Source: Candidatus Gastranaerophilales bacterium (GTDB lineage Bacteria; Cyanobacteriota; Vampirovibrionia; Gastranaerophilales; Gastranaerophilaceae). Taken from it: 64,000 bases of DNA. Positions 15,497 to 24,425 of the stretch are shown one piece after another. A program made the position numbers and the translations under genes. The notes below the pieces were generated by a model. That model did no database searches. It worked only from the letters and a program-made list of their open reading frames with translations, and was not told where the DNA came from. Each line of letters opens with the position of its first letter. Position 1 is the first letter of the stretch. The DNA lies in the NCBI GenBank assembly GCA_944326905.1, contig CALVFU010000001.1, forward strand, positions 62,001 to 126,000, given 5' to 3'.

Positions 15497-16480
15497 TTAA
15501 TTGCAAGACTGTAATGCCCGGCAGCCTGCAGTAATTATCCAGTCTTTGTGATTAACATACCATTCAATTGTGCTTTTAATTCCATCCTCAAAATTCATTA
15601 CAGGCATCCAGCCTAGTTCTGTTACAATCTTTGTATTATCTATGGCATATCTTCTGTCATGTCCGAGTCTGTCAGGAACAAATTCAATTTTAGAGGCGTC
15701 CATCTTGAAATAATCAAGTATAATTTTTACGACTTCCAAATTTGTTTTTTCACAGTGTCCGCCTATGTTATAAACTTCTCCTGCTCTGCCGTTTAAAAGA
15801 ACTTTTTCAATAGCTGAACAGTGGTCATAAACATAAAGCCAGTCTCGTACGTTTAATCCGTCGCCATATAGCTGAACTGTTTTATCATTTAGTATACGTG
15901 TAATAAAAAATGGTATTAATTTTTCAGGAAACTGATTTGGTCCGTAATTATTTGAACATCTTGTAACGATTACATTTAAACCATAAGTTTTAAAATAAGA
16001 GAGCGCAATTAAATCAGCTGAGGCTTTGCTTGCAGAATACGGGCTGTTTGGTTTTAGCGGAGAAGTCTCCGTAAAATAACCCTCATCAATACTGCCGTAT
16101 ACTTCATCTGTTGATATTTGAATAAACTTTTTTATTCCATTTTTTAGTGCGGTCTCAAGAAGATTAAATGTTCCTTTAATATTTGTTTCTATGAAAGCAT
16201 CGGGAGAAACTATGCTTTTGTCTACATGCGTTTGAGCGGCAAAATTTATTACGCTGTCGCATTCTTTCATTAGATCAGAGACGAGAAATTTATTACAGAT
16301 ATTACCGTGTACAAATCTGTAGTTTGGATTTGTTTCTGCATCTTTTAAATTATCAAGGACACCTGCGTATTCAAGAGCATCTAAACTAATAATCATCCAA
16401 TCCGAATGATTGTTCAGAATGTACTTTATAAATGAGCTGCCTATAAATCCGGCACCACCTGTTACTAGGAGTTTACGCAT
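15497..16480 (-). CDS. rfbB: Nucleotide-sugar 4,6-dehydratase, probably dTDP-glucose type
   Basis: Extended short-chain dehydrogenase of 327 residues. The NAD site Gly-Gly-Ala-Gly-Phe-Ile-Gly is at the N-terminus. Ser-Thr-Asp-Glu-Val-Tyr-Gly gives the Asp-Glu pair typical of 4,6-dehydratases, and Tyr-Ser-Ala-Ser-Lys supplies the catalytic Tyr/Lys. Family members convert dTDP-glucose to the 4-keto-6-deoxy sugar on the way to rhamnose and other deoxysugars. No rmlA, rmlC or rmlD lies nearby, so the final sugar is unknown and a UDP-glucose dehydratase cannot be excluded. Last gene of the galE-uxs-ugd-rfbB operon. AGAAGGA precedes the ATG. Confidence 0.88.
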   Translation of the reverse strand: MRKLLVTGGAGFIGSSFIKYILNNHSDWMIISLDALEYAGVLDNLKDAETNPNYRFVHGNICNKFLVSDLMKECDSVINFAAQTHVDKSIVSPDAFIETNIKGTFNLLETALKNGIKKFIQISTDEVYGSIDEGYFTETSPLKPNSPYSASKASADLIALSYFKTYGLNVIVTRCSNNYGPNQFPEKLIPFFITRILNDKTVQLYGDGLNVRDWLYVYDHCSAIEKVLLNGRAGEVYNIGGHCEKTNLEVVKIILDYFKMDASKIEFVPDRLGHDRRYAIDNTKIVTELGWMPVMNFEDGIKSTIEWYVNHKDWIITAGCRALQSCN

Positions 16481-16501
16481 TTAAGTTTTCCTTCTATTTT
16501 C

Positions 16502-17806
16502 TTAGTAAACTTTGCCTACCTGATAATAACAGAATCCTTTCTTTATAAGTCTTGCTCCGTTATATTGGTTTCTGCCATCGAAGATTACCGGGTATTTCAT
16601 TAAAGATTTTATTCTATCAAAATCAGGGCGTCTGAATTCGTTCCATTCGGTAAGCAGCAGCATTGCATCGGCTCCTTTTACAGCATCGTATGCGTTTTCT
16701 GCATAAACAATTTTATTTCCGAATATAAGTTTTGCGCTATCAAATGCTTTGGGGTCATACGCCTGTACCTTCGCGCCGCGGGCAAGCAAATCATTAATGA
16801 TAGTAATTGATGGAGCTTCCCTCATATCGTTGGTCTTTGGTTTAAACGCAAGCCCCCATACTGCAATTGTTTGACCTGATAGGTCTTCTCCACAATGATT
16901 ATGTATTTTATTAAGGAACAATTGCCGCTGTTTTTTATTGACTTTATCAGCTGCCTCTATTATTTCATACCCGCAGCCATTATCTTTTGCCGTTTTTAAA
17001 AGTGCTTTTACATCTTTTGGAAAGCAACTCCCGCCATACCCCAATCCGGGGAACAAAAACTGTGTGCCGATACGCTTATCGGAACACATTCCTATTCTTA
17101 CCATTTCCGCATCTGCTCCAACTTTTTCACAAATATTTGCAATTTCATTAGCATAAGATATTTTTACGGCAAGAAATGAATTTGCAGCATATTTTGTCAT
17201 TTCAGCTGATTTTACATCCATTATTATTACAGGATTGCCAGTTCGTAAAAACGGAGAATATAATTCCTGCATTATATCAGTAGCCCTTTGAGAATTTGAG
17301 CCGATTATAACTCTATCCGGCTTTAAAAAGTCATCTACAGCAGCACCTTGTTTTAAAAATTCCGGGTTTGAAACAACATCAAACTCCTCTTTTGTTTGAG
17401 AGCGTATAATTTCTGTCACCGCGTCAGCTGTTCCAACGGGAACAGTCGACTTATCAACAATAACTTTATATCCGTTTAGGGCTTTGCCTATTTCACGAGC
17501 AACCTGATAAACATATTTCAAGTCTGCAGAGCCGTCTTCGCCTTGTGGCGTTCCTACTGCAATAAAACATATTAAAGAATTTTGGACAGCGTATGCCAGG
17601 TCATCACTAAAGCTCAATCTTTTTTCCGCTACATTTACTTTTATTAATTCTTCCAGTCCAGGCTCATAAATTGGAATAATGCCGCGTTTTAGCTGTTGGA
17701 GTTTCTCTTTGTTATTATCAACACAAATAACGTCATTTCCCATTTCTGCAAGGCAGGTTCCTGCAACCAGCCCAACATACCCGGTACCAATTACGCAAAC
17801 TTTCAT
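16502..17806 (-). CDS. ugd: UDP-glucose 6-dehydrogenase
   Basis: Oxidises UDP-glucose to UDP-glucuronate with two NAD. 434 residues with the N-terminal Gly-x-Gly-Tyr-Val-Gly NAD motif and the catalytic Cys in Gly-Tyr-Gly-Gly-Ser-Cys-Phe-Pro-Lys-Asp. The C-terminal UDP-binding domain has Trp-Gly-Leu-Ala-Phe-Lys-Pro-x-Thr-x-Asp. Its ATG overlaps the stop of the UDP-xylose synthase gene by one base (TAATG), with AAGGAG upstream. The product UDP-glucuronate is the substrate of that neighbour, so the two make a short pathway. Confidence 0.95.
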   Translation of the reverse strand: MKVCVIGTGYVGLVAGTCLAEMGNDVICVDNNKEKLQQLKRGIIPIYEPGLEELIKVNVAEKRLSFSDDLAYAVQNSLICFIAVGTPQGEDGSADLKYVYQVAREIGKALNGYKVIVDKSTVPVGTADAVTEIIRSQTKEEFDVVSNPEFLKQGAAVDDFLKPDRVIIGSNSQRATDIMQELYSPFLRTGNPVIIMDVKSAEMTKYAANSFLAVKISYANEIANICEKVGADAEMVRIGMCSDKRIGTQFLFPGLGYGGSCFPKDVKALLKTAKDNGCGYEIIEAADKVNKKQRQLFLNKIHNHCGEDLSGQTIAVWGLAFKPKTNDMREAPSITIINDLLARGAKVQAYDPKAFDSAKLIFGNKIVYAENAYDAVKGADAMLLLTEWNEFRRPDFDRIKSLMKYPVIFDGRNQYNGARLIKKGFCYYQVGKVY

Positions 17807-18750
17807 TAATTGTACTCCTTAATTTTTTGTTCAAAATATTCGATTGTTTTCTTTAGTCCTTCTTCAACACTTACTTTTGGTTTCCATCCAAGAATTCGTT
17901 CAGCCTCTGTAATATCAGGGCGCCGGCGGCAGGGATCGTCTTTAGGCAGAGGCTTGTATACAAGTTTTGAATTAGAATTTGTCATTTTAATGACAAGTTT
18001 AGCAAAATCACCAACTGTAAACTCTGATGGATTACCAAGGTTGACAGGTCCTATAGCATTTTGCGGGTTATTCATCATCTTTATCATACCGTCAACTAAA
18101 TCAGATACATAACAAAAAGAACGTGTCTGTGTACCATCGCCATAAATTGTAATATCTTCGCCTTTAAGAGCCTGCACAATAAAGTTAGAAACTACACGAC
18201 CATCGTTCATGTCCATATTGGGACCGTAGGTGTTAAATATGCGGACGATTCTTGTATTTACGCCATTTTGTCTGTGATAATCCATCATAAGAGTCTCGGC
18301 GCAGCGCTTACCTTCATCGTAGCAGCTTCTTATTCCAATCGGATTAACATTCCCCCAGTAGCTCTCAACTTGCGGATGTATGGCAGGGTCTCCATAAACT
18401 TCGCTCGTGGAGGCTTGTAGAATAATTGCTTTGCATCTTTTAGCAAGTCCAAGCATATTTATCATTCCAATAACGGAGGTTTTAATTGTTTTTATCGGAT
18501 TATATTGGTAATGAGGCGGACTTGCCGGGCACGCCAAGTTATAAACCTGATCGACTTCTGCAAAATATTCTTTTGTTATATCGTGTCTTATTAGTTCAAA
18601 GTGGTCATTTGATAAAAGTTTTCTTATATTATCTTTACTGCCGGTAAAAAAATTATCAAGACATATAACATCGTTGCCTTCCTCGAGCAGTCTTTTGCAT
18701 AAATGACTTCCTATAAAACCAGCTCCGCCGGTTACCAGTATCCTCTTCAT
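17806..18750 (-). CDS. UDP-glucuronate decarboxylase (UDP-xylose synthase)
   Basis: Converts UDP-glucuronate to UDP-xylose. 314 residues, short-chain dehydrogenase fold with Gly-Gly-Ala-Gly-Phe-Ile-Gly at the N-terminus. The UXS signatures are all present: Asn-Leu-Ala-Cys-Pro-Ala-Ser-Pro, Ser-Thr-Ser-Glu-Val-Tyr-Gly, and the catalytic Arg-x-Cys-Tyr-Asp-Glu-Gly-Lys-Arg. They separate it from epimerases and dehydratases. It is coupled to ugd by a one-base overlap and follows galE by 22 bases. AAGGAAC precedes the ATG. Confidence 0.93.
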   Translation of the reverse strand: MKRILVTGGAGFIGSHLCKRLLEEGNDVICLDNFFTGSKDNIRKLLSNDHFELIRHDITKEYFAEVDQVYNLACPASPPHYQYNPIKTIKTSVIGMINMLGLAKRCKAIILQASTSEVYGDPAIHPQVESYWGNVNPIGIRSCYDEGKRCAETLMMDYHRQNGVNTRIVRIFNTYGPNMDMNDGRVVSNFIVQALKGEDITIYGDGTQTRSFCYVSDLVDGMIKMMNNPQNAIGPVNLGNPSEFTVGDFAKLVIKMTNSNSKLVYKPLPKDDPCRRRPDITEAERILGWKPKVSVEEGLKKTIEYFEQKIKEYN

Positions 18751-18772
18751 AATGTTCCTTTTTATATAATTA

Positions 18773-19792
18773 CTAACTAATTACTAATGTATCAAGCAGT
18801 GAATGTAACTTTTTCTCCCACTTATATGCAGAGGCTATACTTTCCTGTAAGGTGTGTTTTGGAGTCCAGCCCAGTTTATTTTTGATTTTATCAGCGTTTG
18901 CATATAGTTTTGCGGGATCTCCTGGTCTTCTGGATACAATTTCTACCGAAATTTCTTTTCCTACAACTTTTTCACAGGTCTCAAATACTTTTTTTACGCT
19001 GTCTCCGTGCTCTGTGCCAATATTAAATACATCTGAACTATTTTCTTTATTTAAGTATGAATAAGCAAGATAATGCGCTTCTGCCAAATCCTCTACATTA
19101 ACATAATCTCTGATACATGTTCCGTCTATTGTTTCATAATCTCCGCCGTATATCTTAAATAACGATTCTCCTTCACTTAGAGCAGATTTTAAAATCGTTG
19201 GAATAACGTGTGTTTCATTATTATGCCATTCGCCAATTCTTGTCTCACTGTCTGCACCTGCTACATTGAAGTATCTAAGTTTTATAGATTTTAACCCGTA
19301 AGCGGTATCGTAATCTTTCAGTATGCGTTCAATCATTAACTTAGACGCTCCATAAGGATTTATAGGTGCTTGCGGGTGCTCCTCATCTATTGGCGTATAT
19401 TCTGGTTCTCCATAGGTGGCACAAGTTGATGAGAATACTATCTTTTTGCATTTATAATCAACCATTGTATTTATTAAGTTGAGTGTTCCGCAAACATTAT
19501 TATTGTAATATTTGCGTGGCTCTGTAACACTTTCACTTACAAGGGAGTATCCCGCAAAGTGTATTACTGAATCAATTTTATTATTAGCAAATACATTTTC
19601 TATATCGCTTAGGTTTTTTAAATCACCCTGGATAAATTTTACCGAAGCTGACATTTTCTGGAGTTCTTTTATTATTTCAATATGACCTACTTCAAGATTA
19701 TCAAATATTAAGATATCTTTTATGCCGTTTTTTAAAAAATTGATAACTGTATGACTTCCAATATACCCTGCTCCCCCAGTTATTAATATCAT
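18773..19792 (-). CDS. galE: UDP-glucose/UDP-xylose 4-epimerase family (GalE-like)
   Basis: 339 residues. Gly-Gly-Ala-Gly-Tyr-Ile-Gly-Ser-His NAD site, Ser-Ser-Thr-Cys-Ala-Thr-Tyr-Gly, catalytic Tyr in Asn-Pro-Tyr-Gly-Ala-Ser-Lys, and Arg-Tyr-Phe-Asn-Val-Ala-Gly-Ala, all GalE features. The family interconverts UDP-glucose and UDP-galactose; some members act on UDP-xylose and UDP-L-arabinose. Lying first in the operon with ugd and UDP-xylose synthase makes the second activity plausible, but sequence alone does not decide. AAGGAG precedes the ATG. Divergent from the MerR-type gene. Confidence 0.88.
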   Translation of the reverse strand: MILITGGAGYIGSHTVINFLKNGIKDILIFDNLEVGHIEIIKELQKMSASVKFIQGDLKNLSDIENVFANNKIDSVIHFAGYSLVSESVTEPRKYYNNNVCGTLNLINTMVDYKCKKIVFSSTCATYGEPEYTPIDEEHPQAPINPYGASKLMIERILKDYDTAYGLKSIKLRYFNVAGADSETRIGEWHNNETHVIPTILKSALSEGESLFKIYGGDYETIDGTCIRDYVNVEDLAEAHYLAYSYLNKENSSDVFNIGTEHGDSVKKVFETCEKVVGKEISVEIVSRRPGDPAKLYANADKIKNKLGWTPKHTLQESIASAYKWEKKLHSLLDTLVIS

Positions 19793-19925
19793 ACGCAGAC
19801 TCCTTAAAAGTTTTCTTCAATAAAATAATGATTGCACAATTTCAAGGTAAAGTAAAGAATTAATTTTTTCTTTAACTTAAGTATTATTAAAATTTTTTGT
19901 GGTACAATTTTAGAGGAGGTTCCAG

Positions 19926-20330
19926 GTGTACACGGTAAAAGAAGTCTCAAAAAAAATGGGTGTATCTGAGCATACCCTTAGATTCTGGGCTAAATCTGGT
20001 TTTTTCCCGTTTGTAAAAAGAAATCAAAATAACATCCGGCAATTTTCAGATAATGATCTTGAATGGGTGAAAATTGTTAAATGCCTAAGGGCTGCAGGTA
20101 CTGAAAATAAATCTATAAAAAAATACATAGAGCTCTGTATAGAAGGTGACTCTACAGTTAATGAGCGTTATCAATTAATTAAAAGTACAAAACAAAAACT
20201 TTTACAACAAATGGAAAATCTTAAAAAGCAGCTGGATATTCTTGATTACAAAGAAAATTTCTATCAATCTGTTATTGATAACAACCTTAAAGATTCTTGG
20301 AACCCAATGAACAGCATACAGGAAAATTAG
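19926..20330 (+). CDS. MerR-family transcription regulator
   Basis: 134 residues. Residues 1-70 form the MerR winged helix-turn-helix (Tyr-Thr-Val-Lys-Glu-Val-Ser then His-Thr-Leu-Arg-Phe-Trp). A C-terminal coiled coil (about 80-115) serves dimerisation. The usual effector domain or metal-binding cysteines are lacking; Cys52 and Cys70 are isolated, so the signal is unknown. The start is GTG at 19926, 6 bases after AGGAGG. It is divergent from galE across about 130 bases, so it could control that operon; this is inference. Confidence 0.88.
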   Translation: MYTVKEVSKKMGVSEHTLRFWAKSGFFPFVKRNQNNIRQFSDNDLEWVKIVKCLRAAGTENKSIKKYIELCIEGDSTVNERYQLIKSTKQKLLQQMENLKKQLDILDYKENFYQSVIDNNLKDSWNPMNSIQEN

Positions 20331-20345
20331 TAAAGGAAACTTATT

Positions 20346-20675
20346 ATGATTATATCCAACAATTCTCAATCCAGAATACAAGCCCCGGTTTTTCAAAAGT
20401 TTTTAAAAGTAAAAGGCAGTAATAAAAAACTAGAAAATGTCAAAAGTAACATTAATAAGAAAGTTTCGGAAGCAATAACTTTTATTTCTAAAAAAGAAAA
20501 TAAAGATAAAAATATTTTATATGTTTTGACAGAAGAACACGCTGATAAATTTCTAGACATAATTTCTAAATCAACAGTATTTTTCAAAGAACTCAGAACA
20601 AAACCAGAAACATTTTTAAAAGAAAAAGCAAAAGAAACCGCCCCATCCGAAGTTATAAAAGAACTAATCGGCTGA
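20346..20675 (+). CDS. Small basic protein of unknown function
   Basis: 109 residues, Lys-rich and predicted helical, with no signal peptide or known domain. AAAGGAAAC precedes the ATG, and the gene starts 15 bases after the MerR-type gene, so they are likely co-transcribed. The N-terminal 25 residues (Asn/Ser/Gln-rich, then Val-Phe-Gln-Lys-Phe and Lys-Gly) resemble the short N-terminal segments of other lineage proteins in this window. Its 3' end overlaps the end of tatC on the other strand by 12 bases. Confidence 0.65.
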   Translation: MIISNNSQSRIQAPVFQKFLKVKGSNKKLENVKSNINKKVSEAITFISKKENKDKNILYVLTEEHADKFLDIISKSTVFFKELRTKPETFLKEKAKETAPSEVIKELIG

Positions 20676-21407
20676 ATTATTACATTTTTCAATAAAAGCG
20701 GCTGCTAAAAGACCGGCTTCAAAAAGCAGCCAGGTAGGGATTCCAAGCATTAACTGGCTTACTACATCAGGCGGAGTGAAAATTGCTGCCAGTACAAGAA
20801 TACCTACAATAATATATGGTCTTAGTTTTTTTAAAGTTTTAACTTCAACAAGTCCAAATTTAACGCCGGTAAGTACAGCTAAAGGCAGCTGAAACATGAT
20901 ACCGAATGCTAAAATCAGACCTGATGCAAGGTTTACAAAATTCGATAGTCCAATTGTCGGTTCAAGAGATTCACTCATAAATCCTGCTGAAAAATTCATA
21001 ACAAGCGGAAGAATTAAGAAAATACAAAAAGCAACTCCTGATATAAATAAAATAATAAAAAGCAGCATAAACCATCCTAAAAATTTCCGCTCATTCTCAT
21101 AAAGCGCAGGAAGTATAAATTTCCGTATTTCATATGCAATAACAGGGGATGCTAAAATAATAGCCAGAACAAGCCCGGCTTTTAATTGTATAATAAAAAC
21201 TTCCATCGGTGAAAAATAGTGAAGTCTAGTCATTTCAGCAGGAAGTGATATTGAAATAAGCCAATCAATAAATTTGGGCGCAAAATATATTCCAAGAGGT
21301 GACAATAGTACTATCGCAATAACCGAGTGTAAAATTGTGCTCCTTAATGCATCCAAATGCTCTATGAAAGATTGATTATCTTCAATATTACTGATTGATT
21401 TCTTCAT
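20664..21407 (-). CDS. tatC: Sec-independent translocase TatC
   Basis: Receptor subunit of the twin-arginine translocase in the inner membrane, which exports folded, often cofactor-loaded proteins. 247 residues with six membrane segments. The conserved early Phe-x-Glu-His-Leu-x-x-Leu-Arg motif binds the twin-arginine signal. The start overlaps the end of tatA by 20 bases. The next genes upstream encode two iron-sulfur proteins with twin-arginine motifs, its likely substrates. Confidence 0.96.
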   Translation of the reverse strand: MKKSISNIEDNQSFIEHLDALRSTILHSVIAIVLLSPLGIYFAPKFIDWLISISLPAEMTRLHYFSPMEVFIIQLKAGLVLAIILASPVIAYEIRKFILPALYENERKFLGWFMLLFIILFISGVAFCIFLILPLVMNFSAGFMSESLEPTIGLSNFVNLASGLILAFGIMFQLPLAVLTGVKFGLVEVKTLKKLRPYIIVGILVLAAIFTPPDVVSQLMLGIPTWLLFEAGLLAAAFIEKCNNSAD

Positions 21408-21606
21408 CTTTCTTTGCTTCAGCTTCTGCGGCTCTTTGGGCGTTGTCTGCTAATTCCTGTGCCTCTTTTTTTAGTGTATCTTTAGCATTTTTAAACTCAT
21501 AAGAAGCTCTTCCAAGTGCTTTTGCAAGTTCTGGAATCCGTTTTGAGCCAAACAGAAGTAATACCACAACAATAATTAAAAATATTTCAGTAAATCCGAT
21601 AGACAT
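21388..21606 (-). CDS. tatA: Sec-independent translocase TatA
   Basis: 72 residues: a short N-terminal membrane helix, the Phe-Gly-x-Lys-Arg-(Ile)-Pro-Glu hinge, an amphipathic helix and an acidic tail, as in TatA/TatE pore subunits. AGGAG precedes the ATG. Only one TatA-type gene is present, so this is a minimal TatAC system, as in many non-proteobacteria. It starts 25 bases past the end of the membrane ferredoxin gene, on the same strand. Confidence 0.95.
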   Translation of the reverse strand: MSIGFTEIFLIIVVVLLLFGSKRIPELAKALGRASYEFKNAKDTLKKEAQELADNAQRAAEAEAKKDEEINQ

Positions 21607-21631
21607 ATCTTCTCCTATTTCTTAACTAACA

Positions 21632-22942
21632 TTATATCTGAGACTGTGTATTAATAGCAACTATTTCTATTGCGCCTGATGGACAAATACTCTCACAAGC
21701 TCCGCAGCCTATGCATTTTGATGCAAGATAGACAGGCTGCTTGCCAGGTTGATATTCAATTGCTCCTTTGGGGCATTTTGCGGCGCAAAGCCCGCATTTT
21801 GTGCATTTTTCATAATTAAATTTCGCAAGTCCGATTCTGCAATTTTGTTTTTCTGCTAGGCTAATTTTTCTTATTGCACCTGTAGGACATACTTCAGAAC
21901 AGTTTTTACAGTCAAACTCGCACTTGCCGTTTGAGAAATCTATATGAACTGTACTGTATTCTTCATTCGGTTTTTTAAGGATTTTTCCTTTGCAATGTTC
22001 AACACATAATCCGCAATTTGTGCATTTCTGTACAAAATCTTCTACAGAGCCGGCTCCCGGCGGGCAGATAGGACGTTTTTTTAAACCTTCCGCTATTGCA
22101 AGTGCCAGTTCTTTACCTTTTGCAAATACAGTTACGGCGGCAGCTGTAACTAGCCCTGCGGTAATAAAAGTACGCCGAGACGGGATAAATTTTTCTTTTT
22201 CTTTTGTTACAAAAGAAATACCGTCTCCAGGACACACGGCTATACATCGCATACAACGTATGCATCGTTCGTTATCCAGTTCTTTTTCTTTTGAGTTAAT
22301 AGCGCCTGTTGGACATTCACGTTCGCATACGCCGCAACCTTTGCAAATATCTTTTGAGATTGCAAGTTTTTTAGGGCTGAATTTGGAACAGAGACCTAAG
22401 AGAGTACCAACAGGGCAGATTGTTGTACAAAAAATACGATTTTTCCATATAACAAGGACTATTATAATAGCAAGCGGAATAAATACAGCAAAAGAAGATG
22501 TTTTGATATTTACAAATCCTGTAACTATATTTCCAAAATTTGAATAAGGATCTAGAAATCTTAACACTGCTGTTACGCCTAATAACATAAAGCTAAAGGT
22601 AATAGCAAGAACAGTATATCTGATATAAGGCAAATTAACCGTTTTCCCTGTTTTACGTCTAAAAAATGTTCCTACAATGTCTTGTAAAATTCCAAAAGGA
22701 CAAAAAACCGAACAATAAAAACGCCCGAAAAAAAAGGCAGCAAGAAGGTTTATGCCGACAATAATTATTGCTGTTATTGAAAAATCAGTTATAACTCTTG
22801 CGGCAGCAGGAGCAAGATTAAATTGTATTAATCCGGCTAAAGGCTTTCCTGCCGGCAAAAAAGCCAATAACTCTAAAGTAAACAGTAAAATCGTACATGT
22901 AATTCTTATAATATAAGGTTTTTTATTTCCTCTGAATTTCAT
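21632..22942 (-). CDS. NapH-like membrane polyferredoxin with internal twin-arginine segment
   Basis: 436 residues. Residues 1-185 form a NapH/CcoG-type membrane domain with two Cys-x3-Cys-Pro motifs (Cys77/81, Cys172/176). Two 4Fe-4S motifs follow (Cys200-210, Cys227-237). Then Ser-Arg256-Arg257-Thr-Phe-Ile and a hydrophobic Ala/Val stretch (about 260-275) look exactly like a Tat signal placed in mid-protein. After it come four more Cys clusters (307-317, 341-352, 380-390, 410-420). The layout suggests electron transfer across the membrane through a NapH-NapG-like fusion, with the second half outside. The gene starts 2 bases after the aldo/keto reductase gene and precedes tatA. Partner and physiological role are inferred. 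Confidence 0.85.
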   Translation of the reverse strand: MKFRGNKKPYIIRITCTILLFTLELLAFLPAGKPLAGLIQFNLAPAAARVITDFSITAIIIVGINLLAAFFFGRFYCSVFCPFGILQDIVGTFFRRKTGKTVNLPYIRYTVLAITFSFMLLGVTAVLRFLDPYSNFGNIVTGFVNIKTSSFAVFIPLAIIIVLVIWKNRIFCTTICPVGTLLGLCSKFSPKKLAISKDICKGCGVCERECPTGAINSKEKELDNERCIRCMRCIAVCPGDGISFVTKEKEKFIPSRRTFITAGLVTAAAVTVFAKGKELALAIAEGLKKRPICPPGAGSVEDFVQKCTNCGLCVEHCKGKILKKPNEEYSTVHIDFSNGKCEFDCKNCSEVCPTGAIRKISLAEKQNCRIGLAKFNYEKCTKCGLCAAKCPKGAIEYQPGKQPVYLASKCIGCGACESICPSGAIEIVAINTQSQI

Positions 22943-22944
22943 TT

Positions 22945-24186
22945 TTAAGCGCCTTTAACCTCAAGGTACTTCTTATGTACTTTTTCTAAAAGTACGGGGA
23001 TATCAAGCTGTTGAGGGCATTTAGGTTTACACAACCCGCATTTTATACATTTGTCAGCACGTTCAGATTCTCTCAATGCCTCATAATGGCTGATAAAACT
23101 ACCTTTTTTTCTACCCTCATCATCATATACGTACTGATTATACAGTGAGAAAATCCCTGCAATATTAACACCAACGGGGCATTCACAATACCGGCATGAA
23201 GTACATCCTATAGCTGCTTGTTTTAGGTGCGCGGCAATTGCTTTGTCATATACTGTCTGTTCTTCTTTTGACAGCGGCTTTAAGCCGGTAAATGTATTTA
23301 AATTATCTTCCAAATGTTCAGGTGTACTCATTCCGCTCAGCATTGTAAGGATGCCATCCAAGCCGGCAAGCCATCTGAAAGCCCATGATGCAACACTTGC
23401 ATTAGGATTATAATCCTTTAGTATTTTTGTTGCTTCAGTATTAAGATTTGCAAGCAATCCGCCGCGCAGCGGTTCCATTACAACTATAGGAAGATTTGCT
23501 TTTCTTGCAATGTTATACTGCTCTTCGCCGCGTGTTGTTTTCCAGTCAAGACGGTTTATTTGTAGCTGTACAAATTCCCATTTGTCATAATAGTTAATAA
23601 TCTCTTGTAAGAGTTCTGGCGTATCGTGATGAGAAAAACCTAGATGTCTGATTTTTCCTTCTTTTTTCATTTTTTCTAAGAAAGGTATAACATTATATTT
23701 TTTTGTATTTTCCCAATTCCTTTTATTTAAACAGTGTACAAGATAAAAATCAAAATAATCAGTTTGGCATCTTTTTAACTGTTCGTTAAATATTCGCTCG
23801 ACGTCTTCTTCTTTTTCAAGCATCATAACCGGCATTTTGGTTGTAAGGTTAAAGGAAGCTCTTTCATAAGGCTTAAGCGCTCTGCCCATAATCTCCTCGC
23901 TTTTGCCGCCCATATACATGTATGCTGTATCGTAGTAATTTACACCGGCTTCCATTGCCCGCTTAACCATTTTTTTGTTAAGTTCTTCATCAATTTCTCC
24001 TGAGGGTTTAAGCGGGATACGCATACACCCATACCCAAGCATTGATACATCAAGACTCTTAAATTTAGCAGTAGTTATTCCGCCCGTTTTATCAACTTTT
24101 ACTTCTTTATTAAAGCTGCATCCGCTTAGCAGTACAGCGCCGGTTGTAAAAAGAAGCGAATTTTTTATAAAATCACGTCTGTCCAT
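22945..24186 (-). CDS. Tat-exported aldo/keto reductase with 4Fe-4S ferredoxin tail
   Basis: 413 residues from the ATG at 24186, chosen because GGGAAGAGG precedes it and the protein then starts Met-Asp-Arg-Arg-Asp-Phe-Ile-Lys, a clean twin-arginine signal. The signal ends in Leu-Ser-Gly-Cys, a possible lipobox, so it may be a lipoprotein. Residues about 40-310 are an aldo/keto reductase barrel with Asp-Thr-Ala-x-x-Tyr and Val-His-Cys. The C-terminal 80 residues carry Cys motifs (Cys-x2-Cys-x2-Cys-x3-Pro and a Cys-x2-Cys-x2-Cys-x3-Cys set). It probably exchanges electrons with the adjacent membrane polyferredoxin. Confidence 0.87.
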   Translation of the reverse strand: MDRRDFIKNSLLFTTGAVLLSGCSFNKEVKVDKTGGITTAKFKSLDVSMLGYGCMRIPLKPSGEIDEELNKKMVKRAMEAGVNYYDTAYMYMGGKSEEIMGRALKPYERASFNLTTKMPVMMLEKEEDVERIFNEQLKRCQTDYFDFYLVHCLNKRNWENTKKYNVIPFLEKMKKEGKIRHLGFSHHDTPELLQEIINYYDKWEFVQLQINRLDWKTTRGEEQYNIARKANLPIVVMEPLRGGLLANLNTEATKILKDYNPNASVASWAFRWLAGLDGILTMLSGMSTPEHLEDNLNTFTGLKPLSKEEQTVYDKAIAAHLKQAAIGCTSCRYCECPVGVNIAGIFSLYNQYVYDDEGRKKGSFISHYEALRESERADKCIKCGLCKPKCPQQLDIPVLLEKVHKKYLEVKGA

Positions 24187-24362
24187 ATTTCTTATACCTC
24201 TTCCCTTAATATTTAGTGTTTTATTATAATTTAGCACTTAGAGTCTGCTCTAAGTCAAGAGTTTTTTATAACTTCTAAAACAAATCGCCTAAAAAGTGAA
24301 AGTAATTCGTACAATTGTAAAAATTGAAATTTTTCTGCTTACGTACATTTCAATAAAAAAAC

Positions 24363-24392
24363 TTGACATAAGAGCAGCTATCAATGTTATCA
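24363..24392 (+). promoter_or_regulatory. Possible sigma-70 promoter
   Basis: TTGACA at 24363-24368, 18 bases, TTATCA at 24387-24392. The -35 box is perfect and the -10 box is weak. The next start codon is at 24426. Confidence 0.4.
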
Positions 24393-24425
24393 TTTAAAAT
24401 GTATCGTAAGTGTAACTAGCAGAAT

